From Erythrobacter sp. EC-HK427 (GTDB lineage Bacteria > Pseudomonadota > Alphaproteobacteria > Sphingomonadales > Sphingomonadaceae): 64,000 bases of DNA. The notes beneath the pieces were generated by a model. The model made no database searches, was not told where the DNA came from, and saw nothing but the letters and a program-made list of their open reading frames with translations. The stretch is from the NCBI RefSeq assembly GCF_902498745.1, contig NZ_LR701479.1, forward strand, positions 438,292 to 502,291. Reading direction: 5' to 3'. Shown in pieces: positions 29,264-38,427 of the stretch (its first letter is position 1; every line of letters starts with the position of its first letter). The translations under genes and the position numbers were made by a program.

Positions 29264-30992
29264 CGACGGTGAGCCTTGCGGCGATTTCGGTCACGAGCTT
29301 CATGGCAACGTCCTGCTTGGTCATCGCTTCCCAATGTTCGACCTGGCCTTCCTTGACCAGATGCACTTCGTTGTCATCCCCGCCCATCACATCACCCGAC
29401 ACATCATTGGCAACGATCCAGTCCACGCCCTTGCTCTTGCGCTTCTTGCGCGCGTTATCGACCACATCGTCGGTCTCCGCCGCAAAGCCGATGAGGAGTT
29501 CGGGCCGCTTGGGGCTGGCGGCGACGCCGGCAAGGATATCGGGGTTTTCGGTGAGGATGAGCGCGGGCGGGGCCGAGCCGCGTTTTTTGATCTTGCTGTC
29601 GGTGTAATCGCGCGGGCGCCAATCGGCGACGGCGGCGACCATGATCGCCACATCGGCGGGCAAAGCGGCCTTCACCGCCGCGGCCATTTCCTGCGCGCTG
29701 CCGACATCGATCCGGTCGACCCCCAGGGGTGTACGCAGATTGACGGGGCCGGAGACGAGCGTGACCTTCGCGCCCGCCGCCGCAGCAGCAGCCGCAATGG
29801 CATAGCCCTGCTTGCCGCTCGACCGGTTGGCGAGATAGCGCACCGGATCGATAGGCTCATGCGTCGGCCCGGCAGTGACGAGGACGTGCTTGCCGTAAAG
29901 CGGGCGGTGTTCGATATCGCCTTCAAAGCCGGGCTGGCCCGCCAGCGGATCGAAGCTGTCATAGGCCTGATCGAGCGAGCCCTCGCTACGCGCATCGACC
30001 GGATTGATTCCCAGCGGATTCACCGGAGCCGCCGCTTCCTCGCCTTCGAATGGCTGCGGCGCGGCCTGGCGGGCGTTGACCGTGTGGTTGATCGCCTCGC
30101 GGTCGGTCGGCGGGGCGGCGCTGGCGCTGCCTTTCTTGGCGAAGAGGTGCTCTGCGCCGGTGAAATCGGGTTCGGGCAGTTCGGGGCCGGGAACCACGCC
30201 TTCGGGCAGTTCCATATCGGCAAATTCGTCGTCCCATTCCTCCACCGGCTTTTTCGCCGCGCGCGGGATAAGCGAGGAGAGCAGACCGCCAAGGCCGCCG
30301 CCGCGATAGGAGCTTTCGTCCTCGTGCTCTTCCTCGCCCCATTCGGGATCATTGTTGCGGCGCGCCAGATAGGCCGCGATGTCCGGACTGGCAGCGCCCG
30401 CATCGACGCCGAGCGCGTTGGCGATTTCGAGCCACACGGCTTCGGGTTCGGGCAAGCGGCCGGGGCCGAATTCGCCGCAGGCCATGTCGCCCATATCGGG
30501 CTCCATCACATGGACACCGCTGGCGCGTAGCGTCTCGACATTGCGGGTGGTGGCTTCGTGCTGCCACATTTTCACGTTCATGGCTGGCACCGCCATCACC
30601 GGCTGGTTAGTGGCGAGCAGCATAGTGGTGGCAAGATCATCGGCAATGCCTGCTGCCATTTTGGCGAGCATATTGGCGGTGGCCGGGCAGACGACCACCA
30701 GATCGGCCTCACGGCTCAACTGGATATGGCCGATTTCGCTCTCGTTCTTAAGATCCCACAGCGTGGTGTGCACCTGATTGCCCGACAGCGCGGCGAGCGC
30801 CATGGGCGTGACGAATTGCGCCCCACCCTCGGTCAGCACGCAGGTGACGTCGGCACCCCCGCGCTTGATCAGGCGGACCAACTCGCAGGACTTATACGCG
30901 GCAATGCCGCCGCCCACGACAAGCAGGATACGGGGTTTGGTCGAGATACCCTCCGGTTCAGCATTGATGCGTTGCTTTAGCACGCCGTTCAT
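29256..30992 (-). CDS. coaBC: Bifunctional phosphopantothenoylcysteine decarboxylase/synthetase with long linker
   Basis: Makes 4'-phosphopantetheine in coenzyme A synthesis. The CoaC domain covers about residues 20-195, with the FMN-site GGGIAAYKS and the active-site loop [11 protein letters not shown] (Cys172). The CoaB domain runs from about 365 to 578 ([42 protein letters not shown]). Between them lie about 170 acidic, Pro/Ala-rich residues including [19 protein letters not shown], so the protein is 578 residues rather than the usual 400 or so. The start at 30992 is preferred; an upstream in-frame codon at 31025 is less likely. Confidence 0.94.
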   Translation of the reverse strand: MNGVLKQRINAEPEGISTKPRILLVVGGGIAAYKSCELVRLIKRGGADVTCVLTEGGAQFVTPMALAALSGNQVHTTLWDLKNESEIGHIQLSREADLVVVCPATANMLAKMAAGIADDLATTMLLATNQPVMAVPAMNVKMWQHEATTRNVETLRASGVHVMEPDMGDMACGEFGPGRLPEPEAVWLEIANALGVDAGAASPDIAAYLARRNNDPEWGEEEHEDESSYRGGGLGGLLSSLIPRAAKKPVEEWDDEFADMELPEGVVPGPELPEPDFTGAEHLFAKKGSASAAPPTDREAINHTVNARQAAPQPFEGEEAAAPVNPLGINPVDARSEGSLDQAYDSFDPLAGQPGFEGDIEHRPLYGKHVLVTAGPTHEPIDPVRYLANRSSGKQGYAIAAAAAAAGAKVTLVSGPVNLRTPLGVDRIDVGSAQEMAAAVKAALPADVAIMVAAVADWRPRDYTDSKIKKRGSAPPALILTENPDILAGVAASPKRPELLIGFAAETDDVVDNARKKRKSKGVDWIVANDVSGDVMGGDDNEVHLVKEGQVEHWEAMTKQDVAMKLVTEIAARLTVDA

Positions 30993-31047
30993 ATCCGCTC
31001 TACGTCCAAGCCGGTGCCTTCGCAAATGATGGTTAAGATTGGCTTAG

Positions 31048-32157
31048 TTATTCGTGTGGAGTTTTGGCGCGGATGGCGTGGAGCAAATCGCCGATGGCGC
31101 GCGGTGCAAGCGCGATGCCCGCAAGATAGAGCGGCATGGTGAGCTGCACCCAGTAGAAATTCTCCGGCCGCGCAACCAGCGCCACGGCAGTGAGGAAGCC
31201 CGCAAACCACAGGCAGGCAAACACGCCCATGCGTCCACCCAGCGCCAGCCAGCCGAAGAGCGGGAGGACAAGCAGCGCGGGTTCCAGCCATGCGGGGACG
31301 AAGGGAATGGCCGTCAGCTTGGCGAGCGCGGAAAGCGGCAGCATGATCCCGGCAAAGGCGTTCCAGCCGGGCGAAGCGGGATCGCCCGGCAGCCGCGCGG
31401 CCTCGACACCCAGCGCGTGGAGATACATCCCGGCCGCGAAAAGCAGGAGCACACCGCCCACCGCTAGTGCCTCTTTCCAGCGTCGCTGCACCAGAGCGAA
31501 GGCCAGCCATAGCAGTACGAAGGGCGCGCTCAGCTCGCGCACGGCGAGTGCCAGCGCCGCAAACAGCAGCGCGGGCCACCAGCGGCCCGGCGCATATGCC
31601 AGCACCGCCAGCGTCAGGCACAGACCCGCCACCACTTCATGGATCAATGGCGCTTGCGGAATGGTGAGGCCAATGCCGCCCAGCAGCATGGCGAGCGCCG
31701 CGCCGATACGTTCGGGCAGGCGCGTGGTGGCTTCCAGCCGCTTGACCAGCAGGATGATCGCGATCGGCAGCCCGGCGAACAGGATGTACCCCAGCACGTC
31801 CGCCCCGATCCAGCGATGCGCCATGGCGAGCGTCGGCTGGCGCACGGTGACAAAGGGCGTGGTCGGGTAATTGCTCGCCCGCTGTTCGGCGAGCGCGGCG
31901 GTATAGTAATTCTCGCCCGCCACAACCCGCTCAGAAATCCGGCGATACAGCGCGATGTCGCCCTCGCCCTCTTCCAGTTCTTCGGCCTGCGCGGGTGTTT
32001 CTGCCGAGGCGGCATCGTCGGGCAACGATGCGGCAATGCTATACGCCATCAGTCCCGCCAGCAGCGCAAGCAAACCCGCCGCCAGCGCGCGCGGGGTGTG
32101 GCGCAGCGGACGCGCCATTGCTTCCCAGCGCCCAAGCGGATCATGCCAAATGCTCAT
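31048..32157 (-). CDS. Polytopic membrane protein, paralogue of the next gene
   Basis: A 369-residue protein with about nine hydrophobic segments. After the first helix comes a soluble loop (LYRRISERVVAGENYYTAALAEQRA, then TVRQPTLAMAHRW) that is closely matched in the adjacent gene. The layout resembles GT-C-type membrane glycosyltransferases, but no catalytic motif proves this. An FVWLQ-like ENFYWVQLTMPLYLAGIALAPRA occurs near the C-terminus. Function is unknown. It lies inside the coaBC-ubiB gene run on the same strand. Confidence 0.7.
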   Translation of the reverse strand: MSIWHDPLGRWEAMARPLRHTPRALAAGLLALLAGLMAYSIAASLPDDAASAETPAQAEELEEGEGDIALYRRISERVVAGENYYTAALAEQRASNYPTTPFVTVRQPTLAMAHRWIGADVLGYILFAGLPIAIILLVKRLEATTRLPERIGAALAMLLGGIGLTIPQAPLIHEVVAGLCLTLAVLAYAPGRWWPALLFAALALAVRELSAPFVLLWLAFALVQRRWKEALAVGGVLLLFAAGMYLHALGVEAARLPGDPASPGWNAFAGIMLPLSALAKLTAIPFVPAWLEPALLVLPLFGWLALGGRMGVFACLWFAGFLTAVALVARPENFYWVQLTMPLYLAGIALAPRAIGDLLHAIRAKTPHE

Positions 32158-32189
32158 GCGCGCCCTTGTGGACGCTGCGCGTTACCGTC

Positions 32190-33347
32190 TCAATAACCGC
32201 GCGCCGAATTCCACAGGCTTCCAAGCGCGCGCGGCGTGAAGGCAAGGCCCACGAACCACACCGGCATAATGGTGAGCGCCCAGTAGAAATTGTTGTCGCG
32301 CCCCGCGATCATAAACATCACGCCATAGCCCGCGCACAGCAGGAAGCCGGTCAGCCCGAACGGACTGCGCCAGCCCGCCCAGCCGATCAGCGGCAGCAGC
32401 GCGAGCGGTGCAGCGAGCCAGTGGGGCAGCAGGTAGAGCGGGCTGGTGAGCACGATATTGGATGTCCAGCCGGTCAACCCGCGCAAGGCAAGCCAGCTGG
32501 GCGAAGCAGGATCGGCGGCGCTGGTCACCGCGTCCACATAGGACAGGTGCAGCAACAATCCGCCGATGAACAGCAGCACCAACCCGCCCCAGGCCATCGC
32601 TTGGAGCCTTTCCCCGCGCAGAATCGCAAGCGCGCCCATCAGCATCACGAACGGCAGCGCCAGCTCGCGGATCGCCAAGGCGGCGGCGGCGGGAAGCAGC
32701 GCCCAAGCCCAGCGCCCGGGAGCAATTAGGGCCAGCGAAAGCGCCACCAGCAGACCCGCCCAGACCTCGTGCACAAAGACATATTGCGGCTTCAGCCCGA
32801 TGGTCGATCCCAAAACCACGAGCAGCAGGATATAGCGCAGCTTGCCCGGCCCACCCGGTTCATCGCGCAAACGGTAATGCCACGCGGCCAAAGTACCTCC
32901 GAGCAACAGCAAGGCCAGCGCGAACAAACCCCATTGGCCCAGCAGGGCGGCGAGTTGGGCGAGCGTCGGCAGGCGCACGGTCAATCCCGGGCGCACCGGG
33001 AAATTGCGGGCGCGCTGTTCGGCCACCGCGGCGGAGTAATAATCCTCACCCGCCGCAACGCGCTCCGCAATCGCACTGTAGAGGGCCAGATCGGTGTCGC
33101 GCTGGCGGGTGGCAGGAGCGGGCTGCGGCGCGCTTTGGTCGCTCTCCGCATTCGCCGCACCCGTTTGGGCGGTGCTTTGCTCCGCCGGATAATGGCGGTC
33201 GGTCGTGGTGTCGCGCGCGGTCAGACCCGCGCCGAGCAAGAGAAGGGCGAAGAAGGCCAACGCCAACATCGCCGCACCCGGCGCCCAACCGGCAAAGCGA
33301 TCCCATGGCTGCACGCGCGGACGGATGCGGGATGTCAGACGAGGCAC
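32190..33347 (-). CDS. Polytopic membrane protein, paralogue of the previous gene
   Basis: A 385-residue protein with about nine hydrophobic segments and a GTG start preceded by AGGA. The conserved loop reads LYSAIAERVAAGEDYYSAAVAEQRA followed by TVRLPTLAQLAAL. The C-terminal NNFYWALTIMPVWFVGLAFTPRALG matches the neighbour. Insertions enriched in Ala, Gln and Pro precede the loop. The two genes are a diverged tandem duplication. A GT-C-like role is possible but unproven. Confidence 0.7.
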   Translation of the reverse strand: MPRLTSRIRPRVQPWDRFAGWAPGAAMLALAFFALLLLGAGLTARDTTTDRHYPAEQSTAQTGAANAESDQSAPQPAPATRQRDTDLALYSAIAERVAAGEDYYSAAVAEQRARNFPVRPGLTVRLPTLAQLAALLGQWGLFALALLLLGGTLAAWHYRLRDEPGGPGKLRYILLLVVLGSTIGLKPQYVFVHEVWAGLLVALSLALIAPGRWAWALLPAAAALAIRELALPFVMLMGALAILRGERLQAMAWGGLVLLFIGGLLLHLSYVDAVTSAADPASPSWLALRGLTGWTSNIVLTSPLYLLPHWLAAPLALLPLIGWAGWRSPFGLTGFLLCAGYGVMFMIAGRDNNFYWALTIMPVWFVGLAFTPRALGSLWNSARGY

Positions 33348-33360
33348 AACCGCAATCCTT

Positions 33361-33873
33361 TCATTCCGTCAATTCCGGAGCAGCAGCCGCCTGCCGCGCA
33401 AAATCGCGCTCGCTCGCCCTTTCGACAACACCACTGCGAATCCGGAAATAGAAAGAAACCCCGTTCAGATTGCGATACACCGGATCGCGGCTCTCGAAAT
33501 GATAGACACCGCTTTCCAGCAGGGGCGCAGGGGCGAGCGTTTCGACATAGCACGCGGGGGTAAGGCCATAGGTAATCCGGTCGGGATAAACCGCTTCCCA
33601 GCCTGCTTCTATGTGTGGATCGCATTCGGGGCGCGCGGCGTCTCGGTCGATCTGCCAGATTATGCCCCTCGCATCGCTCACCGTGTAGCTGGCGTGGCGG
33701 AAGCTGGCTTCGGAACGCTGGATCGTTCCATGCGCGAAAGTGAGGTTCCAGACGGGCGGCGGCGTCGTGCTCACCAATTGCGTCCGGATGCTCGAAGGAC
33801 AGCCGCCGAGCATTAGAGCTGCCGCGGCCGCGCCCAAAGTTACCGCGAGCCGCCTGTTCCTCAGCCTAGCCAC
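33361..33873 (-). CDS. Putative lipoprotein, unknown
   Basis: A 170-residue protein starting with GTG inside the end of ubiB. The lipobox is GAAAAALMLGGC. The mature part has repeated aromatic residues and two cysteines (ARPECDPH and TPACYVETL). The GTG at 33873 overlaps ubiB by 13 bases in another frame. No family is recognised. It is probably an envelope protein co-transcribed with ubiE-ubiB. Confidence 0.6.
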   Translation of the reverse strand: MARLRNRRLAVTLGAAAAALMLGGCPSSIRTQLVSTTPPPVWNLTFAHGTIQRSEASFRHASYTVSDARGIIWQIDRDAARPECDPHIEAGWEAVYPDRITYGLTPACYVETLAPAPLLESGVYHFESRDPVYRNLNGVSFYFRIRSGVVERASERDFARQAAAAPELTE

Positions 33874-35417
33874 CCCAGCACCGTGCCTCCATACACCAGC
33901 AATCCTCCTGCCAGCATCGCTACCACATAGCCGCCCCACCCGCGACCCTGCCGTTCGCGGCGGTCCCAGATCAGTTCGACATCCCCCAGCGGCTGCTGCT
34001 CGGGCGCGCCGCCTTTGGCGGGGAAGCGGTCTTCGATGCGCCGGACAAGATCGGGAATGCGCAGCAGCGTTTGCGCATCGGTGCGCAATTTGTCGGCGAT
34101 CGCCGCTTCCGGCCCCAGCTCGTCGCGGATCCAGCTGCGGACATAGGGCGCGCTTGTTTCCCACATATTGATCGAGGGATCGAGCTGCGTCGCAATCCCT
34201 TCGACCATCACCATGGTCTTTTGCAGCAGCAGCAAATGCGGCTGGGTTTGCATATCGAAATCGCGGGTGATGGCGAACAGTCCGTCGAGCATCTGGCCCA
34301 CCGACAACTCGCTCACCGGCTTGCCGCGCATCGGTTCGCCCACCGCGCGCAGGGCGGTCGCGAATTCGCCGACATCGTGATAGCTGGGCACATATTGCGC
34401 TTCGAAGTGGATTTCGGCCACCCGCTTGTAATTGCCGGTGATAAGGCCGTAGAGAATTTCCGCCAGCCACTGCCGCGCGCGCAGATCGATCCGGCCCATA
34501 ATCCCGAAATCGATGGCGACGATGGTGCCGTCGGCTTTCACGAACAGATTGCCCTGATGCATATCGGCGTGGAAGAATCCGCCAGCAATCGCCTGCGTCA
34601 GGAAGGCAAGCACCAGACGCTGCGCCAAATCGGGCAGATCCTGGCCTGCCGCCACCAAAGCCTCGCGGTTGGAGATTTTGACCCCGTCGATCCACTCGAT
34701 CGTCATCACCCGCCCATTGGTGCGATCCCAGTCGATATCGGGGATGTGATAGCCCGCCACCCCGCGCATCGCTTCGGCGAGTTCGGAGGCCGAGGCCGCT
34801 TCGCGCCGCAGATCGAGCTCCTGGTTCGTCCAGCGCTTGAAATTGGCGATGGTGAGGCGCGGGCGCAGCCGCTTGGCTTCCCCGCCCAAGGCTTCGAGAT
34901 GCGCGGCGGCCCATTCATAGGTGGCGATATCTTCGGCAAACTTTTCGCGGATGCCGGGGCGCAGCACCTTGATCGCGACATCGCGCCCCTCGGTGGTGAC
35001 CGCCTTGTGCACCTGTGCGATGCTGGCCGCGCCGACGGGTTCTTCATCGACGTGGCTGAAAAGCTCTTCAAGCGGGCGTTCGAAACTGCGTTCGATCTGT
35101 TCGCGGATTTGCGCAAAGGGCACAGGCGGCAGGCTGTCTTGCAGGCTGAGCAGATTGTGCGCCGCTTCCTCGCCCACCAGATCGGGCCGCGTGGCGAGCG
35201 TTTGCCCCAGCTTGATCGCGGCAGGGCCAATGGCGCGAAAGGCACCCGCATAATCGGGCTCTTTGGGCTGCATCGTGCCGAAACGGGCAACGCGCATCAA
35301 CCGCCGCACTGGCGGCGGGGTGTTGGCGTCGCGCTCGATCCCGCGCAGCGCGCCATGCCTAGCGAGTGTCCGCCCCCATTTCAGGAGACGAAAAATATGG
35401 GTAGAGGGGCGGGTCAC
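33861..35417 (-). CDS. ubiB: Ubiquinone biosynthesis ABC1/ADCK-type kinase-like protein UbiB
   Basis: An atypical kinase-fold ATPase of 518 residues required for ubiquinone synthesis, membrane-associated through a C-terminal hydrophobic segment (GGYVVAMLAGGLLVYGGTVLGWLG). The family signature KxGQ is AIKLGQTLATRPDLVG. The Ala-rich nucleotide loop AASIAQVHKA, the conserved Lys (VAIKVLRPG) and the HADMHQGNLF and AIDFGIMGRID catalytic motifs are intact. The start is GTG at 35417, three bases after ubiE. The ubiE-ubiB order fits co-regulation of quinone synthesis. Confidence 0.96.
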   Translation of the reverse strand: MTRPSTHIFRLLKWGRTLARHGALRGIERDANTPPPVRRLMRVARFGTMQPKEPDYAGAFRAIGPAAIKLGQTLATRPDLVGEEAAHNLLSLQDSLPPVPFAQIREQIERSFERPLEELFSHVDEEPVGAASIAQVHKAVTTEGRDVAIKVLRPGIREKFAEDIATYEWAAAHLEALGGEAKRLRPRLTIANFKRWTNQELDLRREAASASELAEAMRGVAGYHIPDIDWDRTNGRVMTIEWIDGVKISNREALVAAGQDLPDLAQRLVLAFLTQAIAGGFFHADMHQGNLFVKADGTIVAIDFGIMGRIDLRARQWLAEILYGLITGNYKRVAEIHFEAQYVPSYHDVGEFATALRAVGEPMRGKPVSELSVGQMLDGLFAITRDFDMQTQPHLLLLQKTMVMVEGIATQLDPSINMWETSAPYVRSWIRDELGPEAAIADKLRTDAQTLLRIPDLVRRIEDRFPAKGGAPEQQPLGDVELIWDRRERQGRGWGGYVVAMLAGGLLVYGGTVLGWLG

Positions 35418-35420
35418 GCG

Positions 35421-36152
35421 TTAGATTTTCCACCCCGAATGGATGCACACCGCGCCGCCGAGGATGGGCTCCACTTTGGTGCGCACGAAGCCTGCTGCGC
35501 GGATCATCGCTTCGAAATCGACGGGCTTGGGGAAACGGCGGATGCTTTCCGCCAGATAGCGATAGCTTTCCTCATCGCCTGCAATCGCCTTGCCGATCTT
35601 GGGCATCAGCTGGTGCGAATACAGGTCATACACTTCCTTGAACCCGCCCCATTCGGTGGTGCTGAATTCCATGCAATAGAACCGCCCGCCGAATTTGAGC
35701 ACGCGGTGCGCCTCCCGCAGGGCCTTGTCGATAAAGGTCACATTGCGGATGCCGAAAACGATGGTGTAGGCATCGAATTGGCGATCAGGATAGGTCAGCT
35801 CTTCGGCGTTCTGGCACGACCATGACAGCCCATCAATGCCGCGCTCCATCGCCCGCTCGATCCCGACATCGAGCATATCCTGGTTGATATCGGCGACCAC
35901 CACTTCCGCCCCGCGCTCGGCCATGCGGAAGGCGATATCGCCGGTGCCACCCGCCATATCGAGGATCGCCTCGCCCGATTGCGGCTTCACGCGGCGCACA
36001 AACTGGTCTTTCCAAAGGCGGTGCATCCCGCCCGACATGGCATCATTCATGATGTCATATCTGCTGGCAACACTGGAAAAGACCCCGCCCACTCGCGCGG
36101 TCTTTTCGTCGGGGGCGACATCTTCATAGCCGAAGGAGACGGTATCACTCAT
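35421..36152 (-). CDS. ubiE: Demethylmenaquinone/ubiquinone C-methyltransferase UbiE
   Basis: A SAM-dependent methyltransferase of 243 residues that methylates the quinone ring. Characteristic stretches are FSSVASRYDIMNDAMSGGMHRLWKD, the SAM-binding LDMAGGTGDIAFRM, NAEELTYPDRQFDAYTIVFGIRNV and a C-terminal GGAVCIHSGWKI. It opens a probable ubiE-ubiB operon and is separated from the DUF1993 gene by about 60 bases. Confidence 0.97.
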   Translation of the reverse strand: MSDTVSFGYEDVAPDEKTARVGGVFSSVASRYDIMNDAMSGGMHRLWKDQFVRRVKPQSGEAILDMAGGTGDIAFRMAERGAEVVVADINQDMLDVGIERAMERGIDGLSWSCQNAEELTYPDRQFDAYTIVFGIRNVTFIDKALREAHRVLKFGGRFYCMEFSTTEWGGFKEVYDLYSHQLMPKIGKAIAGDEESYRYLAESIRRFPKPVDFEAMIRAAGFVRTKVEPILGGAVCIHSGWKI

Positions 36153-36213
36153 GCCCCGCGCCTTAGCCCGTCATCGCCAAGCGTGCCAGCGAAAGCGGCA
36201 GAATTTCACCGTT

Positions 36214-36741
36214 TCAGGCGGCATCTGGCGCGGCGAACATATTGGGGGCAAGGTGGGCGAGGTAATCCTGTTTGCCGATACTCACCCCGTGGCTGCGCAG
36301 AATCGCATAGACCATGCTGGCGTGGAAATAGAGATTGGGCAGCACAAATCCGCTCACATATGTCGCTCCGTCAAAACGCATCCCGCCCCCATTGGGAAAA
36401 TTGACCACGATCTCCTTGCCGTATCCTTGCGCCACGGCAACGGGATCGACCGATTGGAGGAAGGTGATGGTCTGGTCGCAGCGCGCTTTCAGCTCGGCAA
36501 AACTCGCCTCGGTATCGGGCATGGCGGGCGGCACTGTGCCCGATAGGCGCGCGGCTGCGCCCTTGGTGATATCCGATGCCAGCTGCACTTGCCGCGCAAG
36601 CGGATACATATCAGGCGCAAGCTGCGCTCCGATCAACTCACTTTCCGGCTTTTGCGTGGCCGCCATGTCCAGCCAGAGCTTGATATTGCCAAGCATGGTG
36701 ATTGAGGGAGCAATGCAGGCGTCATACGGCGTGATGGACAA
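36214..36741 (-). CDS. DUF1993-family protein
   Basis: A 175-residue soluble helical protein matching DUF1993 (SITPYDACIAPSITMLGNIKLWLD; LAPDMYPLARQVQLASDITKGAAARL; GYVSGFVLPNLYFHASMVYAILR-type end). The start is TTG at 36741 with GGAG eight bases upstream, which fits the usual family N-terminus. Function is unknown; a four-helix DinB-like fold is likely. It is divergent from mutM. Confidence 0.8.
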   Translation of the reverse strand: MSITPYDACIAPSITMLGNIKLWLDMAATQKPESELIGAQLAPDMYPLARQVQLASDITKGAAARLSGTVPPAMPDTEASFAELKARCDQTITFLQSVDPVAVAQGYGKEIVVNFPNGGGMRFDGATYVSGFVLPNLYFHASMVYAILRSHGVSIGKQDYLAHLAPNMFAAPDAA

Positions 36742-36832
36742 GGTAAGTCTCCAGTTACGGGCGGATCGAGCCGCAGACCTAGGGACGATGGCAGGCGTGG
36801 ACAAGCGGCACCGCGCCGCCTAACGCGCGGCC

Positions 36833-37648
36833 ATGCCTGAATTGCCCGAAGTCGAAACAACCGTGCGCGGTCTGGCGCGATTTATGGATGGTGCGCGGAT
36901 CGAGCGGCTGGTGCTCAACCGCCCCGATCTGCGCTTTCCCTTCCCCGAAGGACTGGTGCAGGCGGTGAGCGGGGCGCGCGTTGCAGGCCTTTCGCGCCGC
37001 GCCAAATACGGCCTGATCCATACCGACCGGGCCAGCACGCTGATCTTCCATTTGGGCATGAGCGGGCGCTGGCGGATCGATCCCGATGCGCCCGACAAGC
37101 ACGATCACCTGCTGATCGAGACCGCGCAACACCGCTTCGCGCTCAACGATCCGCGCCGCTTCGGCTATGTCGATCTGGTCGATACAGCCGCGCTTGAGAG
37201 CTGGCCCGCCTTTGCCGCCATGGGGCCGGAGCCATTGGGCGAGGCGCTCACCGCGCAGCATTTGCGCGCCGCGATCAGGGGCCGTAAGCAGGCGATCAAG
37301 CTGCTGCTACTCGACCAGCACGTGGTCGCCGGCCTCGGCAATATCTATGTCTGCGAAGCCCTGTTCCGCGCCGGAATCCATCCGGCGAAGCGCGGCGGGC
37401 TTGTCTATACCCCCGCGCTCGAACGGCTGGTGCCCGCCATCCGCGAGGTGCTGACCGAATCGATCCGCGACGGCGGCTCGACCTTGCGCGATTATGCGCG
37501 GCCCGATGGCGAGCTGGGCTATTTCGCGACAAACTTCCGCGTCTACGGCCGCGAGGGCGAGGCTTGCGTGAATGGCGATGGCGGGGTGATCAAGCGCATC
37601 GTGCAGGGCGGGCGGAGCACGTGGTTTTGCCCCGTTTGTCAAAGATAG
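36833..37648 (+). CDS. mutM: Formamidopyrimidine-DNA glycosylase
   Basis: Removes 8-oxoguanine and formamidopyrimidines and cuts abasic sites in base excision repair. The N-terminus MPELPEVETTVRGL supplies the Pro2 nucleophile and Glu3. The helix-two-turn-helix region holds LDQHVVAGLGNIYVCEALFRAGIHP. The C-terminal zinc finger reads GEACVNGDGGVIKRI...RSTWFCPVCQR. The usual first CxxC is only C-V-N-G, so one zinc-ligand cysteine is missing. The 271-residue length is otherwise standard. Confidence 0.95.
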   Translation: MPELPEVETTVRGLARFMDGARIERLVLNRPDLRFPFPEGLVQAVSGARVAGLSRRAKYGLIHTDRASTLIFHLGMSGRWRIDPDAPDKHDHLLIETAQHRFALNDPRRFGYVDLVDTAALESWPAFAAMGPEPLGEALTAQHLRAAIRGRKQAIKLLLLDQHVVAGLGNIYVCEALFRAGIHPAKRGGLVYTPALERLVPAIREVLTESIRDGGSTLRDYARPDGELGYFATNFRVYGREGEACVNGDGGVIKRIVQGGRSTWFCPVCQR

Positions 37649-37675
37649 TGTTCCGCTCGCGCATCCGCGCGAGCA

Positions 37676-37730
37676 TCCTCGGTGCTAATCGCTCCGCTCC
37701 GCTGCGCTGCGCGGCACCTGCGGTCGCCCG
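37676..37730 (+). repeat. Family D repeat, copy 1
   Basis: It begins TCCTCGGTGCTAATCGCTCC and ends GCGGCACCTGCGGTCGCCCG. Together with copy 2 it makes an inverted pair that fills much of the 405-base gap between mutM and rpsT. I see no gene in that gap. Confidence 0.75.
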
Positions 37731-37832
37731 GTCGGGCTCTGTCGGCAGCTTGTCGCCGCCGATTGCATCGCCTTATTCATTGCGACCTCCTGAAATCGGA
37801 GCCGCAGGCGACGACCGAGCGCACGCGCGCGA

Positions 37833-37890
37833 CCCGCAGGTGCCGCGCAGCGGGAGCGAAGCACCCGCGGAGCGAATAGCACCGAGGACG
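37833..37890 (-). repeat. Family D repeat, copy 2 (inverted)
   Basis: On the minus strand it reads CGTCCTCGGTGCTATTCGCT and ends CGGCACCTGCGG. It faces copy 1 across about 100 bases, 163 bases upstream of rpsT. Confidence 0.75.
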
Positions 37891-38053
37891 AAGCCGGAGA
37901 AACCTCCTCGCAAAACCAATCCCAACAAGACTTGCCTTTTGTCGATACACAAACTAACAGGCGCGCTTTCCGGGCGCTTGTGCGTCCTTCTTACCGATTC
38001 TTACAGGATAACCGACCGGCCGTTCGCGGACGGCTGAGAAACAGGACTGAATA

Positions 38054-38314
38054 ATGGCCAATACGCCGCAAGCTGCCAAGCGCATCCGTCGCAACACCAA
38101 GCGCGCCGCAATCAACGGTGCCCGCAAGAGCCGCATCCGCGGCTTCATCAAGAAGGTCGAAACCGCCTGCACCGAAGGCGACAAGAAGACCGCTGAAGAA
38201 GCCTTGCGCGCGGCCCAGCCGGAAATCGCTCGCGGTGTTGCGCGCGGCGTGATGCACAAGAACACGGCTGCCCGCAAGATGAGCCGCCTGAGCAAGCGAA
38301 TCGCTTCGCTCTAA
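38054..38314 (+). CDS. rpsT: 30S ribosomal protein bS20
   Basis: An 86-residue basic protein with the S20 signature: [36 protein letters not shown] and a C-terminal [18 protein letters not shown]. It binds 16S rRNA early in 30S assembly. Its place between mutM and dnaA is conserved in related genomes. A Rho-independent terminator follows. Confidence 0.98.
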   Translation: MANTPQAAKRIRRNTKRAAINGARKSRIRGFIKKVETACTEGDKKTAEEALRAAQPEIARGVARGVMHKNTAARKMSRLSKRIASL

Positions 38315-38397
38315 TTTTATGTGATTCGCCCGCGACACGCGGCTGATTCGCAAATCAGCGCGCGAAATGCGGAACACAATCAGAACAGATTTCGAAG

Positions 38398-38427
38398 AGG
38401 CCGGGACGATGTTCCGGCCTTTTTTTG
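38398..38427 (+). terminator. Rho-independent terminator after rpsT
   Basis: AGGCCGG pairs with CCGGCCT around a nine-base loop, followed by seven Ts. Confidence 0.9.

Noticed and set aside
33874-34914. Long frame upstream of the putative lipoprotein on the minus strand
   Set aside because: It overlaps ubiB in another frame and has no protein-like features; only the part from the GTG at 33873 looks real.
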